Assembly: GCA_934141535.1 (NCBI GenBank) | Contig: CAKPCH010000001.1 | Span: 62,001-126,000, forward strand | From: an uncultured Bacilli bacterium | Lineage (GTDB): Bacteria; Bacillota_I; Bacilli_A; RF39; UBA660 | Length of the DNA stretch: 64,000 bases | Direction: 5' to 3' | Part shown: piece by piece, positions 16,323 to 25,342 of the stretch | Layout of the letters: the number at the start of each line of letters is the position of its first letter | Position numbering within the stretch: the stretch's first letter is position 1 | Notes under the pieces: model-generated | Databases searched by the model: none | Seen by the model: only the letters and a program-made list of their open reading frames with translations | Told to the model about the DNA's origin: nothing | Program-made: the position numbers and the translations under genes

Positions 16323-18056
16323 TCACCCTAAACTTTGTACTTGTTGATACATGTCAAACATTGGAATAATTATAGCAAGTAATATTACACCTACTGAAAA
16401 AGTTAAGAATATAATTAATATTGGCTCAACGAGTGCTTTTATTCTACTAACAGTATTTTTGTGTAAACTTTGATAATAAACAGCAACTTTATTCATCATT
16501 TCAGCTAATTGTCCAGTTTTTTCTCCTGTTACTATCATTTCATATGCTGGAAGTGGAAAAGCCCATTGATCCTTAAATGCTGCTGATATTTTATCTCCAC
16601 GTGCTAAATTAGCAACCGTATCAAGAATCATCATTTTATATATTTCATTATTTGTAACTTTATTTAATATTTCCATACTCTCTGTTATATAAACGTTATG
16701 TGATAAAAGAGACGCAAATGTTTTAGAAAACATTGTTACTTCATTATATATAATAACATTTTTTAAAACTGGTATATGCATTGCAATATATTGGAACATA
16801 GTTCTAATAATTTTAACATTTTTATATAAATATACAAGTAATAATATAACTAATATAATTCCAAGTAAAACCCAAATTATATTTTTTTCAAGGAAATTAC
16901 TTATTGAAATTACAACAAGTGTAAATTTAGGTATCTCAGAAGAATCCATTGAACTATATATATCTACAAACTTAGGTACTACATACATCATAACGAATGT
17001 TATAACTGCAAGTGAAAATATAAATACAATAGTTGGATAAGTTAAAGCACTTATCATTTCTTTTCTGGTTGCTTCAATTTCAGTATAATATTCAACCATA
17101 TCATCAAGTGCTTCTGGAAGTTCACCTGTAAGTTCTGATGCTTTTACCATGTTTATTAATAATCTTGGAAAAGCAACTCCTCTTTTTTCAAGTGCTGAAC
17201 TAAAACTTTCTCCTACTGTTAAGTCATATGTTACATCTCTAATAATATTTTTATATGCTTTCTTTTGTATTTGTCTTATTAATATATTAAGAGAATCTAC
17301 AAGAGGTATTCCTGATTTTAAATAAGTAGATAATTGAGTTAAGAAAAATATTAAATCTTTATTTTTAAATCTAACTCCACTACCTCCTACACTACCATGT
17401 AGAGTTTGAATCCATTTATTTGTTCTAATACTATAAACAACAAGTCCTTCACCTATTAAGAATGATTGAACATCTAATCTAGAGAAAGCATCAAAATATC
17501 CTTTAACTTTTTTACCTGATTGATTATAAGCAACATATTCCCAAGTAACTCTTTTACCCTTGTTTTCATTCTCATCTTCATCACTAAAGTCAACTAACAT
17601 AGTATTAGTATCAAATGCTTTCTTGTTTCTTATATTCTTAACAAGAGCAGCTCTATCTATTCTTTTTTTAATTGATTTTGGAATATTAACAAAAAGCGTT
17701 AAGAATGAGTTAATATAATCTCCTAATTTTTTCTTTTTAATTTTTATATTTTCATTCTTATAATTTTCAGTATTTATAGTAATATTTTTTTGTTTATTCT
17801 TTTTCTCTTTTAAGTCTTCTTTTTCTTTTAGTTTTTGGCTCTCTTTTCTTAGTTTTTCTACATCAAGTTCTTTTGGTTTAAATAGTTTTAATATAAAAAT
17901 TATAAGTGCCATAAATGGCCAAATAATTCCATAAAAAATATATTTTATTACATGATATACATACACTGATATTTTAGTAAATATATAAACGAAGCCAGTA
18001 GCTATATTTGATATAAAACTTAATATATTATCTAGTATTTTCTTTATTAAATTCAT
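16323..18056 (-). CDS. pilC: PilC/GspF type IV pilus or competence platform protein
   Basis: A 577-residue inner-membrane platform protein of the type II secretion/type IV pilus family (ComGB-like). The two F domains are at about 230-350 (LIFFLTQLSTYLKSGIPLVDSLN) and 435-560 (FSKTFASLLSHNVYITESME). The N-terminus is unusual: about 55 hydrophobic residues form one or two membrane segments, then a Lys-rich coiled linker (70-110) comes before the usual region WEYVAYNQSGKKVKGYFDA. It is paired with pilD. No ATPase PilB or prepilin gene is adjacent in the window. The ATG has a GGAG about ten bases upstream. Confidence 0.9.
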   Translation of the reverse strand: MNLIKKILDNILSFISNIATGFVYIFTKISVYVYHVIKYIFYGIIWPFMALIIFILKLFKPKELDVEKLRKESQKLKEKEDLKEKKNKQKNITINTENYKNENIKIKKKKLGDYINSFLTLFVNIPKSIKKRIDRAALVKNIRNKKAFDTNTMLVDFSDEDENENKGKRVTWEYVAYNQSGKKVKGYFDAFSRLDVQSFLIGEGLVVYSIRTNKWIQTLHGSVGGSGVRFKNKDLIFFLTQLSTYLKSGIPLVDSLNILIRQIQKKAYKNIIRDVTYDLTVGESFSSALEKRGVAFPRLLINMVKASELTGELPEALDDMVEYYTEIEATRKEMISALTYPTIVFIFSLAVITFVMMYVVPKFVDIYSSMDSSEIPKFTLVVISISNFLEKNIIWVLLGIILVILLLVYLYKNVKIIRTMFQYIAMHIPVLKNVIIYNEVTMFSKTFASLLSHNVYITESMEILNKVTNNEIYKMMILDTVANLARGDKISAAFKDQWAFPLPAYEMIVTGEKTGQLAEMMNKVAVYYQSLHKNTVSRIKALVEPILIIFLTFSVGVILLAIIIPMFDMYQQVQSLG

Positions 18057-18171
18057 ATAAATACCTACTCCTCTTTATTCTATACAAATAAATTATAACA
18101 TATTTTTATTAAATATAAAACTTTTTTTATTAAATTCATATAATATTTTAGAAAGTATATGGGAGGATATC

Positions 18172-18573
18172 ATGAATTATTATAACCCTTATTTCTATAA
18201 TATACCAAGTATGGCTGGTAATGTAGGAAAAGTAGGATTATTTTCTAGATTATTTGGATCTAGCGGTATTACTTTAGGTGGAATTTTAAATGGGACACAA
18301 AAAGCACTTAACTTTGCTAATCAAGCTATTCCATTTGTAAAGCAAGTAAAACCCATGATTGGTAATGCCAAGACTATGTTTAAAGTTATGAATGAATTTA
18401 AGAAAACTGAAAGAGGAAAAAATACTACTGTTAATACTAGTAATACCAGCAATTTAAATACTAACACTAATACTAATTCTTATGTAAATAGAAGTTCTAA
18501 TAATGAATCAAATGAAATTACTAGTCAAAATTATCAAAAAGAATACGAAGATGGTCCTACATTTTTCATGTAA
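18172..18573 (+). CDS. yqfQ: YqfQ-like (VrrA) protein
   Basis: A 133-residue protein with a Tyr/Asn/Pro N-terminus, a FSRLFGSSGITLGG Gly-rich turn, an amphipathic segment (ALNFANQAIPFVKQVKPMIG) and a low-complexity Asn/Thr/Ser tail. This layout (FSRLFG, Gly stretch, then QAIPFVKQVKPM) resembles Bacillus YqfQ/VrrA, a spore-associated protein. A strong GGGAGGATATC site precedes the ATG, and a CATATAAT -10-like element lies about 30 bases upstream. It is the only plus-strand gene between 1 and 24 kb. The repetitive tail (NTSNTSNLNTNTNTN) is expected to vary in length. Confidence 0.65.
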   Translation: MNYYNPYFYNIPSMAGNVGKVGLFSRLFGSSGITLGGILNGTQKALNFANQAIPFVKQVKPMIGNAKTMFKVMNEFKKTERGKNTTVNTSNTSNLNTNTNTNSYVNRSSNNESNEITSQNYQKEYEDGPTFFM

Positions 18574-18608
18574 AAAAGTTGATTTATTTATGATCAACTT
18601 TTTTTATT
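18571..18608. terminator. Bidirectional terminator
   Basis: AAAAAGTTGAT and ATCAACTTTTTTT form a stem with T tracts in both directions between the convergent yqfQ-like gene (+) and tdk (-). The tdk stop codon lies in the loop. Confidence 0.75.
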
Positions 18609-19177
18609 TTATATTTTAAAACTTTACTAACATAGCACTCACCACATAATGGTTTATATGTAGCATCTATTCCATCGATTGCTACTTCTTTACCAGTAAA
18701 TACAAATTCACCATTCTCTACTCTAGCATTAAATTTTGCCTTCTTACCACATGCACATATTGTAGCTAATTCTTCTATTTCATCCGCTTTTTCTAGTAGT
18801 GCTTTAGAACCTTCAAAAAGTTCTCCCTTAAAATTTGTTTTAAGTCCATAACATATTACTGGTACATCATATATTTTTGATATTAACCATAATTCATATA
18901 TTTGACTCTCATTTAAAAATTGTACTTCATCTACTATTATACAAGTAATATCCTTTATATCTAATTTATTAGATACTAAATCCTGTGGTCCTAATAAAAG
19001 ATCAACTTTTCTACTAATTCCTAATCTTGATACAACAGTATCATCACCTTTTTTATCTATTAATGGTTTAATTAAAAATGGATGCATACCATTTATTTCA
19101 TAATTGTGCGCTACTTGAAGAAGTGCTGTTGTTTTACCACAAGTCATAGCGCCATATCTAAAATACATTTTTGCCAT
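18584..19177 (-). CDS. tdk: Thymidine kinase, type II
   Basis: Cytosolic salvage enzyme phosphorylating thymidine to dTMP. The 197 residues show the P-loop FRYGAMTCGKTTALLQ near the N-terminus, IIVDEVQFL (Walker B), a lasso region with TGKEVAIDGIDATYKPLC, and a structural zinc site from CACG and CGEC. The ATG has a CTAGGAGGTAATT ribosome site. It lies 2 bases after the xer-type recombinase stop, so the two are probably cotranscribed. Motifs and length are fully standard. Confidence 0.95.
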   Translation of the reverse strand: MAKMYFRYGAMTCGKTTALLQVAHNYEINGMHPFLIKPLIDKKGDDTVVSRLGISRKVDLLLGPQDLVSNKLDIKDITCIIVDEVQFLNESQIYELWLISKIYDVPVICYGLKTNFKGELFEGSKALLEKADEIEELATICACGKKAKFNARVENGEFVFTGKEVAIDGIDATYKPLCGECYVSKVLKYKIKKVDHK

Positions 19178-19179
19178 AA

Positions 19180-20061
19180 TTACCTCCTAGCTCTTGGAAA
19201 ACTTTTTAAATATATATTTCTAATTTTTTCATTTGTAAGATGAGTATAAATTTGAGTAGTAGAAAGATTTTCATGTCCTAATAATTCTTGAACACTTCTA
19301 AGATCAGCACCATCTATTAACATATGTGTAGCAAACGTATGCCTTAATACATGGGGTGATATTTTCATATCTATATTTGCTATAACAGCAGCATCATCTA
19401 TTACTTTTCTTATTTCTCTATCACTTATTTTTTTACCAGTCTTACTTAATAATAAATAATTTAAATTATTAACATTTAATTTATTATAAGATTCTTTTAA
19501 ATATAAATTAATTAAATTTAAACATCTATCTCCAAAATACACTATTCTTTCTTTATTACCTTTTCCAACTATCTTTATAGTTTTACCAGATATATCATTT
19601 AATTTAATATTTACTAATTCACTAACACGTATACCAGTAGAATATAAAAGTTCTAAAATTAATGAATTTCTAATACCTATATAATCATTAGAATAAGCAT
19701 TTAATAACTTTTCAGTATCTTCAAAATTTAAATATTTTGGAAGCCTTTTTTCTAATTTAGGGTTTGATACTAAAACCATAGGATTATTATCTATTATATT
19801 ATTTACTTTTAAATATTTAAAAAAACTTCTAAGAGAACTTATATGTCTAGAAATAGTCCTATTGTTATAATCTAAATCATATAAATAATTTACATAAAGT
19901 CTTATATCTTGATATTCAACTGAATTAAAACTTTTTATATTATTCTCATTTAAATACTGAAGAAATAAATCTAAATCACTTAAATATCCTTCATAAGTTA
20001 AATTAGAATAGTTTTTTTCATATTTAAGTTCATCTATAAATTTTAATATATATTCTTTCAT
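19180..20061 (-). CDS. xerD: Tyrosine recombinase XerC/XerD
   Basis: Chromosome dimer-resolving site-specific recombinase. From the ATG at 20061 the protein has 293 residues: an N-terminal SAM-like DNA-binding domain (KNYSNLTYEGYLSDLDLFLQ) and a C-terminal catalytic domain. The catalytic set is Arg in TGIRVSEL, Lys in GKGNKERIV, HxxR in SPHVLRHTFATHM, GHENLSTTQ and the Tyr nucleophile in IYTH. A longer start at 20094 lacks a ribosome site. XerC and XerD cannot be separated from the sequence alone. There are no neighbouring mobile-element features, so it is a housekeeping recombinase. Confidence 0.9.
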   Translation of the reverse strand: MKEYILKFIDELKYEKNYSNLTYEGYLSDLDLFLQYLNENNIKSFNSVEYQDIRLYVNYLYDLDYNNRTISRHISSLRSFFKYLKVNNIIDNNPMVLVSNPKLEKRLPKYLNFEDTEKLLNAYSNDYIGIRNSLILELLYSTGIRVSELVNIKLNDISGKTIKIVGKGNKERIVYFGDRCLNLINLYLKESYNKLNVNNLNYLLLSKTGKKISDREIRKVIDDAAVIANIDMKISPHVLRHTFATHMLIDGADLRSVQELLGHENLSTTQIYTHLTNEKIRNIYLKSFPRARR

Positions 20062-20104
20062 AACATCACAACTTAATTGTAGCACATTTCTCATTTTAAA
20101 GTAA

Positions 20105-20135
20105 ACAAAAAGGAGATTAATTATTTAAATCTCCT
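20105..20135 (-). terminator. Rho-independent terminator
   Basis: AGGAGATT/AATCTCCT stem (20111-20118 with 20128-20135) followed by TTTTTGTTT on the minus strand; it overlaps the stop of the 413-residue coiled-coil gene. Confidence 0.75.
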
Positions 20136-21358
20136 ACTCCTGATGTAAATGAATTAACTAAATCATTAAATTTTAATAAATTGTTTGCTAAATCATTTTT
20201 ATCAGATTCATATTTCATTTTATCAAGACTAAGTTGATTTCTCTCTTCATCAAGAGAATCTTTTTGTGCTCTTAAAGTATCTTCAATATGACTTAATTCT
20301 TCTCTTCTTTCATCATATGCAGATTGTACTTCTTTCTTTATAGAATTAATTCTTTCTTGTTCTTCATTCTTATATTTTTCAAAATCTGCTTTTTCTTTTT
20401 CTAATGTTGCCTGTAAAGTTTTTAATGTACTAAGTCTTTTTTCAATTTCTTCTTTTTTCTCAGTTAATTTATTTAAAACTTCCTCTTTATATTTATTTAT
20501 TTCATCAAATTGATTTTTTTTAGAATTTTCTATTTCTGATTGTAATTTTTTTAATTCATTAAATCTAGAATCTATTTTATCTTTCATTTCAGTATTTTTT
20601 CTAAATATATCAGAAGCATCTTTTACATTTAAGTTAACTTTATCAAATAACTCATTTATGTCTGTACTTTCAAGTTTTTGTTCTTTATACTCAGTTAATT
20701 TATTTAATTCTTCTATTGGAGTATTAGACATTACAATTTTTGGTTCTTCTTTTATAATTGGTTCTTCAACCTTAGGTTCTTCTACTTTTACCTCTTTTAT
20801 TTCAGGAACTTCTTTTTTTACTGGTTCTTCTTTTGGTTTCTCTGGTACTATAGGTGCTTCATTTACAACAGTTTGTTCTATTCTAAATGGATTATCTACA
20901 ATCTCCTTTGCTTCTTCCTTAACCTCTTCTTTAACTGGAATATGAGGAACTGGTTTTAATACTTCATTTACTAAAGATTCTTGAGTTTCGTTATTTAAAG
21001 TATTATTTATAGACTTATTTACTGGCTCATCATATTTTACTTCATTATTTATTAAACCAAATGAATTATTATTTAAATCAACTACACTATCATCCTTAAA
21101 ATCAGGATTATATAAATCATTTGTATATTCTATATTACCAAAAGGATTAAAGTTTGGATCAAAGCCATTATTATTAAAATTATTTGTATTATCACTAGTA
21201 GTATTTACTTCATTACCACTATTATCTGTTCCAAATAAATCTTCATTTTCATAATTACTTTCACCAAGTCCACTTATAGTATCATACTTAAATCCATCAC
21301 TAGCAACTTCTTCACTAGGTCCAAATCCATAAACTTCTGTATCAAATTGATTTTTCAT
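20117..21358 (-). CDS. Unknown coiled-coil protein with acidic/Pro-rich N-terminus
   Basis: I do not recognise a named family. The 413 residues comprise an Asn/Asp/Phe-rich disordered N-terminus (about 1-130, many NxF and GFDPNFNPFG-like patches), a Pro/Glu/Val/Lys repeat zone (about 135-215, EEPKVEEPIIKEEPK) and a long coiled coil (about 240-395, heptads such as KLTEKKEEIEKRLSTLKTLQ). There is no membrane segment. It follows a second, shorter coiled-coil gene (12-base gap) with matching style (KxFEQYK/DFEKYK phrases), so the two may interact or share ancestry. A cytoskeletal, division or pilus-positioning scaffold would fit, but that is inference. Confidence 0.75.
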   Translation of the reverse strand: MKNQFDTEVYGFGPSEEVASDGFKYDTISGLGESNYENEDLFGTDNSGNEVNTTSDNTNNFNNNGFDPNFNPFGNIEYTNDLYNPDFKDDSVVDLNNNSFGLINNEVKYDEPVNKSINNTLNNETQESLVNEVLKPVPHIPVKEEVKEEAKEIVDNPFRIEQTVVNEAPIVPEKPKEEPVKKEVPEIKEVKVEEPKVEEPIIKEEPKIVMSNTPIEELNKLTEYKEQKLESTDINELFDKVNLNVKDASDIFRKNTEMKDKIDSRFNELKKLQSEIENSKKNQFDEINKYKEEVLNKLTEKKEEIEKRLSTLKTLQATLEKEKADFEKYKNEEQERINSIKKEVQSAYDERREELSHIEDTLRAQKDSLDEERNQLSLDKMKYESDKNDLANNLLKFNDLVNSFTSGVGDLNN

Positions 21359-21370
21359 TATAACACCTCT

Positions 21371-21994
21371 TTATTCTTTATTACTTTCTAATATTGGTTT
21401 AAAATTTGAATTAAATTGATTAATTATTAATTTAAATTTATCATATTTATCTTCTAAATTTTTGTTTTCCAATTCTATTCTTCTATTCTCTAATTCTTTA
21501 TATTGTTCAAAGTCTTTCTTTTCAGATTCAAGTATTTCATTAGAACGTTTTATTTGTTGAAGTTCTAAAGCCTTATATTCATCAAATCTTTGTTTCTCTT
21601 CTTCTATTTTATTCTTTTTAATTTCTATTTCTTTTTTATTTAATTCCAACTCTTCTAAAGCATTATCCATATTCTTTTGAAAATTAGCTTCAGCTATAGA
21701 AAGTTGATTTTTTTGAGTAGTTATATAATCATCAAGCTCTTTTTCTCTTCTTTTTATGTCTGACATTTGTTCATTCATATAATTTTGAAATTCTTGTTTA
21801 GCTCTATCTAGTCTTTGCTTTTCTTCTTGTATAGATAAATTTTCGCTAACATTAGCTTTTTTCTCTCTTACTAAATCAGCAATATAATTATTAACAGTAT
21901 TAACATTATTTGATAAATTATCAAATAAACTATCTATTTCTTTATATTTATCTTCTTTAGTATTTGACTCTGTAAATAAAATTTCATCATTCAC
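21371..21994 (-). CDS. Unknown coiled-coil protein
   Basis: A 207-residue, almost wholly coiled-coil protein with very high Glu, Lys, Gln and Asn content. It has a short N-terminal segment (IDSLFDNLSNNVNTVNNYIADL) and then continuous heptads from about residue 50 to the end. I place the start at the GTG at 21994, preceded by GGGTGA five bases away; an upstream in-frame GTG overlaps that site. It is cotranscribed with the 413-residue coiled-coil gene, which carries similar phrases (EKKDFEQYK here, EKADFEKYK there). Filament-forming or scaffold roles are plausible, but none is shown. Confidence 0.72.
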   Translation of the reverse strand: MNDEILFTESNTKEDKYKEIDSLFDNLSNNVNTVNNYIADLVREKKANVSENLSIQEEKQRLDRAKQEFQNYMNEQMSDIKRREKELDDYITTQKNQLSIAEANFQKNMDNALEELELNKKEIEIKKNKIEEEKQRFDEYKALELQQIKRSNEILESEKKDFEQYKELENRRIELENKNLEDKYDKFKLIINQFNSNFKPILESNKE

Positions 21995-22070
21995 AAAAAT
22001 CACCCTTTTATCTTTCTACTCTTTTAACATATAAATTGTATCATTTTTTTTTATAAAAATCAATACAGTC

Positions 22071-24236
22071 TTATATTTTTCTAGGATTTAAATCAACATC
22101 TAAATTTACTTTATTATTACTCTTCATTTTATTTACTATAAATTGTAATTCTTTATAAACTTGATTTATATTTTTATATTTTAATATTATCTGCATATAA
22201 TACTTATTATATATCTTAGGAATATTACATAAACTTGGTCCTAATATTGTTACATTACTAGTATTAGATTTTAAGTGCTGTACTATTTTTAAAGATTCTT
22301 CATTTAACATATTATAATCTATTGAAGATAATTTAATTAAACAAAGATTATAATATGGAGGATAATTTAATTTTTTTCTAATTTTCATTTCTTCATTATA
22401 AAATCCTATATAATCATGATTTTTAGCAGATATTATACTATAATGATCTTTATTAAAACATTGTATTATTACTCTTCCTTCTTTTTTAGATCTACCTGAT
22501 CTTCCTGATACTTGATTTAAAAGATCAAAAGTACGTTCTCCACTTCTAAAATCTGGAATATTTAAAGTAGCATCTCCATTAACTACACCTACTAATGTTA
22601 CATCACCAAAATCAAGTCCTTTAGCTATCATTTGTGTACCTATTAAAATATTATATTTTTTATTTTTAAAATCATTTATAATTCTTTCATGACTTCCTTT
22701 TGTTCTTGTTGTATCAATATCCATTCTAACTACTTTAGCCTTAGTAAATAATCTACTTACTTCTTCCTCTAATTTCTCTGTACCTAATCCTAAAGAACTT
22801 ATATTAGATGATTTACAAGATGGACAACATTTAGGTTTATATGTCGTATAATTACAATAATGACAATTTAATTTATTTCCGTTTTTATGATAAGTTAAAG
22901 GTATATCACAATTTGGACATTTAAACACTTCACCACACTCTTTACAAGTTATAGTAGTTGAATAACCTCTTCTATTTAAAAGTAATATAACCTGTTCATC
23001 TTTATCAAGTCTATCATTAATTAAATCAATTAATTTACCTGACAATATTCTATTACCCTTTTTTATTTCATCTTTCATATCTACTATATCAATTAAAGGT
23101 AAAGTCTTATTAACCCTATTAGGAAGTTCTAAAAGTTCATATACACCAACACGAGCTCTTGTAAAACTTTCAATAGATGGTGTCGCACTACCAAATATTA
23201 CAGGACAATTATAAGTACGTGCTCTTTTTAAAGCTATATCTATAGTATCATATCTAGGATTATTATCTTGTTTATAAGTATCTGAATGTTCTTCATCAAG
23301 TATTATTAATCCTATATTAGTAAGGGGCGCAAAAATCGCACTTCTCGCACCTATTACAATACTTACTTCTTTTCTTAATATCTTTCTATATTCATCATAC
23401 TTTTCTCCATCAGATAAACCACTATGCAATATAGCTATTGTACTTTTAAATCTAGATTTAAATATATTAACCATTTGTGGAGTTAAACTAATCTCTGGTA
23501 CAAGAACAATAACTTCCTTACCTAACTTTAAAACAGAATCAATAATATGCATATAAACTTCAGTCTTACCACTACCAGTAACACCAAATAATAAAAATGG
23601 TTTAAATATATTTAAGTTACCACATACCCTATTAACTACATTACTTTGTTCTTCATTTAAAATAACCTTTTTATCTTCACCATAATTATTATCATTTAAT
23701 CTATAAGTCTCTTCTAATATAACCTTAACAACATTATTCTTTATTAAAGTATTTAAACTACCAATAGATATCTTAGATAATTCACTCTTTAATACATCAC
23801 CATTACTTAATCTATCTATAATCTCTTTTTGATTATCATTCTTAGGTATATATGTATTATCAACTAAACTAATATAAGAAATATACTTTTTATTAACATT
23901 AAAATCTTTATGAGCCTTTAAAGCAGCAGGTAACATAGTTTGATAAGCACTTATTAAATTACACAAAGTCTTAGAACTTATATATTTACCAAGCTCTAAC
24001 ATTTCTTCATTTAATACAGGCTCTTCATCAATTACATCTATTATACTTTTTACAGCATAATCAATATTATTATTAGTATTTATACCTAATATAAAGCCTT
24101 CTAATTTTTGCTTTCCAAAAGGCACTAATACTCTTTTACCTATTTTAATTTTATCTATTAAATCTTTATTAACTAAATAAGTAAAAGTCTTATCTATTTG
24201 TTTTGCTTTAAGTTCAACTAATACATCTATATACAT
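22071..24236 (-). CDS. priA: Primosomal helicase PriA
   Basis: Replication-restart helicase that recognises forks and loads the replisome. The start at 24236 (ATG after GGTGA) gives 721 residues beginning MYIDVLVELKAKQIDKTFTY, the usual PriA start. Seen are a 3'-DNA binding domain, Walker A LLFGVTGSGKTEVYM, DEEH box IILDEEHSDTYKQD, SATPS, the zinc-binding Cys set (CKECGEVFKCPNC and CHYCNYT...CCPSC), and helicase motifs GTQMIAKGLDFGDV and VSGRSGR. The longer frame to 24287 adds hydrophobic residues from upstream AT-rich DNA and is unlikely. Confidence 0.96.
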   Translation of the reverse strand: MYIDVLVELKAKQIDKTFTYLVNKDLIDKIKIGKRVLVPFGKQKLEGFILGINTNNNIDYAVKSIIDVIDEEPVLNEEMLELGKYISSKTLCNLISAYQTMLPAALKAHKDFNVNKKYISYISLVDNTYIPKNDNQKEIIDRLSNGDVLKSELSKISIGSLNTLIKNNVVKVILEETYRLNDNNYGEDKKVILNEEQSNVVNRVCGNLNIFKPFLLFGVTGSGKTEVYMHIIDSVLKLGKEVIVLVPEISLTPQMVNIFKSRFKSTIAILHSGLSDGEKYDEYRKILRKEVSIVIGARSAIFAPLTNIGLIILDEEHSDTYKQDNNPRYDTIDIALKRARTYNCPVIFGSATPSIESFTRARVGVYELLELPNRVNKTLPLIDIVDMKDEIKKGNRILSGKLIDLINDRLDKDEQVILLLNRRGYSTTITCKECGEVFKCPNCDIPLTYHKNGNKLNCHYCNYTTYKPKCCPSCKSSNISSLGLGTEKLEEEVSRLFTKAKVVRMDIDTTRTKGSHERIINDFKNKKYNILIGTQMIAKGLDFGDVTLVGVVNGDATLNIPDFRSGERTFDLLNQVSGRSGRSKKEGRVIIQCFNKDHYSIISAKNHDYIGFYNEEMKIRKKLNYPPYYNLCLIKLSSIDYNMLNEESLKIVQHLKSNTSNVTILGPSLCNIPKIYNKYYMQIILKYKNINQVYKELQFIVNKMKSNNKVNLDVDLNPRKI

Positions 24237-24290
24237 ATATTTCACCATAATTATTATACTATATATTAATTTTTTAATAAACATCATTAA

Positions 24291-24318
24291 TAAAAAAAGA
24301 ACAAAATGTTCTTTTAAA
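24291..24318 (-). terminator. Terminator-like hairpin left of the IS fossil
   Basis: AAAAGAACA/TGTTCTTTT stem with a short loop, followed by seven T on the minus strand. It lies upstream of priA and about 1 kb downstream of the lectin-like gene. It may be the original terminator of the TasA operon, now separated from it by the insertion-sequence remnant. Confidence 0.5.
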
Positions 24319-25018
24319 TGGTTCTATAATAAATATTAAAGATGAAAATATAAAATTTTATGAAAATTGTTTAGAAAATGTTAATATTAATGGAATTGAT
24401 ACTAAAATTTTTAAAGGTTATCTTAATTATAAACCATTTTATTGTCCTAATTGTGGCGTTATTAATGAATCTAGTGATGATATTATTAAATGGGATTGGA
24501 AACTTAATTGTAAAGTTATTTTACCTAAAATTTTTAATTATAATACTATCCTTATGTTAGATAAATAAAGATTTTATTGTAAACATTGCCACTGTACTTT
24601 TATTGCTGAATCTAATGAAATTAATAAGTACTGTAATATTTCTAATAATACTAAACTTTCTATTAATCTTGATTTAATGAATAAGATTAGTGAAAAAGAT
24701 ATTGCTTTTAGAAACAAAGATATTGATTTATTTATTAAAATTATTTCTTCTAAACATAATAATATTTCAGATTATATGAAAACTACTCTTAAAACTTATA
24801 ATGAATTTAAACCATTTATTATTAATTCGCTTAAATTTGAATATAACAACGGACTTATTGAAGGAACAAATAACTTAATTAAATATATTAAAAGAATTGC
24901 TTCGATTTTAAATCTTTTTATCATTTCAAAATTAGAATTTTACTTATTATTGGTATTTATAAATATGCATAATAAAAAGGAAGTCCGAAGACCTCCTATC
25001 AATCTCATTTATCATTAG
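24314..25018 (+). pseudogene. ISL3-family transposase remnant
   Basis: One continuous reading frame (frame 2) runs through this stretch apart from a single stop. It encodes the N-terminal zinc-binding region of an ISL3-type transposase (KPFYCPNCG and RFYCKHCHCTF), then ISNNTKLSINLDLMNKISEKDIAFRN, and then jumps to the C-terminal hallmark FEYNNGLIEGTNNLIKYIKR. The whole DDE catalytic core between is missing. The stop is a TAA in LDK*RFYC, where the family has K-Q-R, so it looks like a single C-to-T change. There is no start with a ribosome site. The element is dead, with an internal deletion and a nonsense mutation. It interrupts the space between priA and the lectin-like gene. Confidence 0.8.
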
Positions 25019-25022
25019 TTTT

Positions 25023-25052
25023 TGGTTCCGCCAACACTATTTGACAAAGAGC
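25023..25052. repeat. Possible right end of the ISL3-type remnant
   Basis: The sequence after the transposase stop contains GGTTCCGCCAACACTATTTG followed by ACAAAGAGCC, resembling the terminal inverted repeat region of ISL3 elements (reading GGCTCTTTGT inward). No matching left copy is visible before 24314, so the left end is eroded or deleted. Low confidence. Confidence 0.35.
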
Positions 25053-25150
25053 CTGTTATCTACCCACTAAAATGTCTTAATGGTTAATTTTTACTCCCCA
25101 CTGAATTATCTAGAGCCAATTTTATTTGCTCAAAGTGACTTCCCTCTTTC

Positions 25151-25211
25151 AAAAAAATCTAGTCACTAGTATTTTTTGTTTACAACAAAACATTCCACTG
25201 GAATATTTTGT
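25151..25211 (-). terminator. Pair of hairpins downstream of the TasA operon
   Basis: Two adjacent inverted repeats. One has a 12-base stem, ACAAAACATTCC with GGAATATTTTGT (25185-25211), around an ACT loop. The other is at 25151-25177, with CTAGT/ACTAG flanked by A and T runs ending in T7 on the minus strand. The second could terminate leftward transcription from the lectin-like gene. The rest of 25019-25342 shows no gene. Confidence 0.45.
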
Positions 25212-25342
25212 TACTTGTTATTCTCACTTTATTTGTCTTTATATTTTTATTATTTTTTCTATTATTTTAAATCCTATATCGTTTATTATATTATTTCTTC
25301 TATTGTTATTTATTCTTAATTTTTATTCTTTCTTTATAACTC

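Noticed and set aside
18420..18490. Tandem repeat or CRISPR-like array in the yqfQ-like gene
   Set aside because: It is a low-complexity Asn/Thr/Ser coding tail with no regular repeat-spacer period.
19180..20061. Integrase of a mobile element
   Set aside because: Length, motifs and housekeeping neighbours (tdk) fit XerC/XerD; no attachment repeats or phage genes nearby.
24378..24560. 60-codon plus frame of hydrophobic residues in the IS remnant
   Set aside because: Out of frame with the transposase remnant, which explains the DNA; composition is that of an AT-rich shadow.
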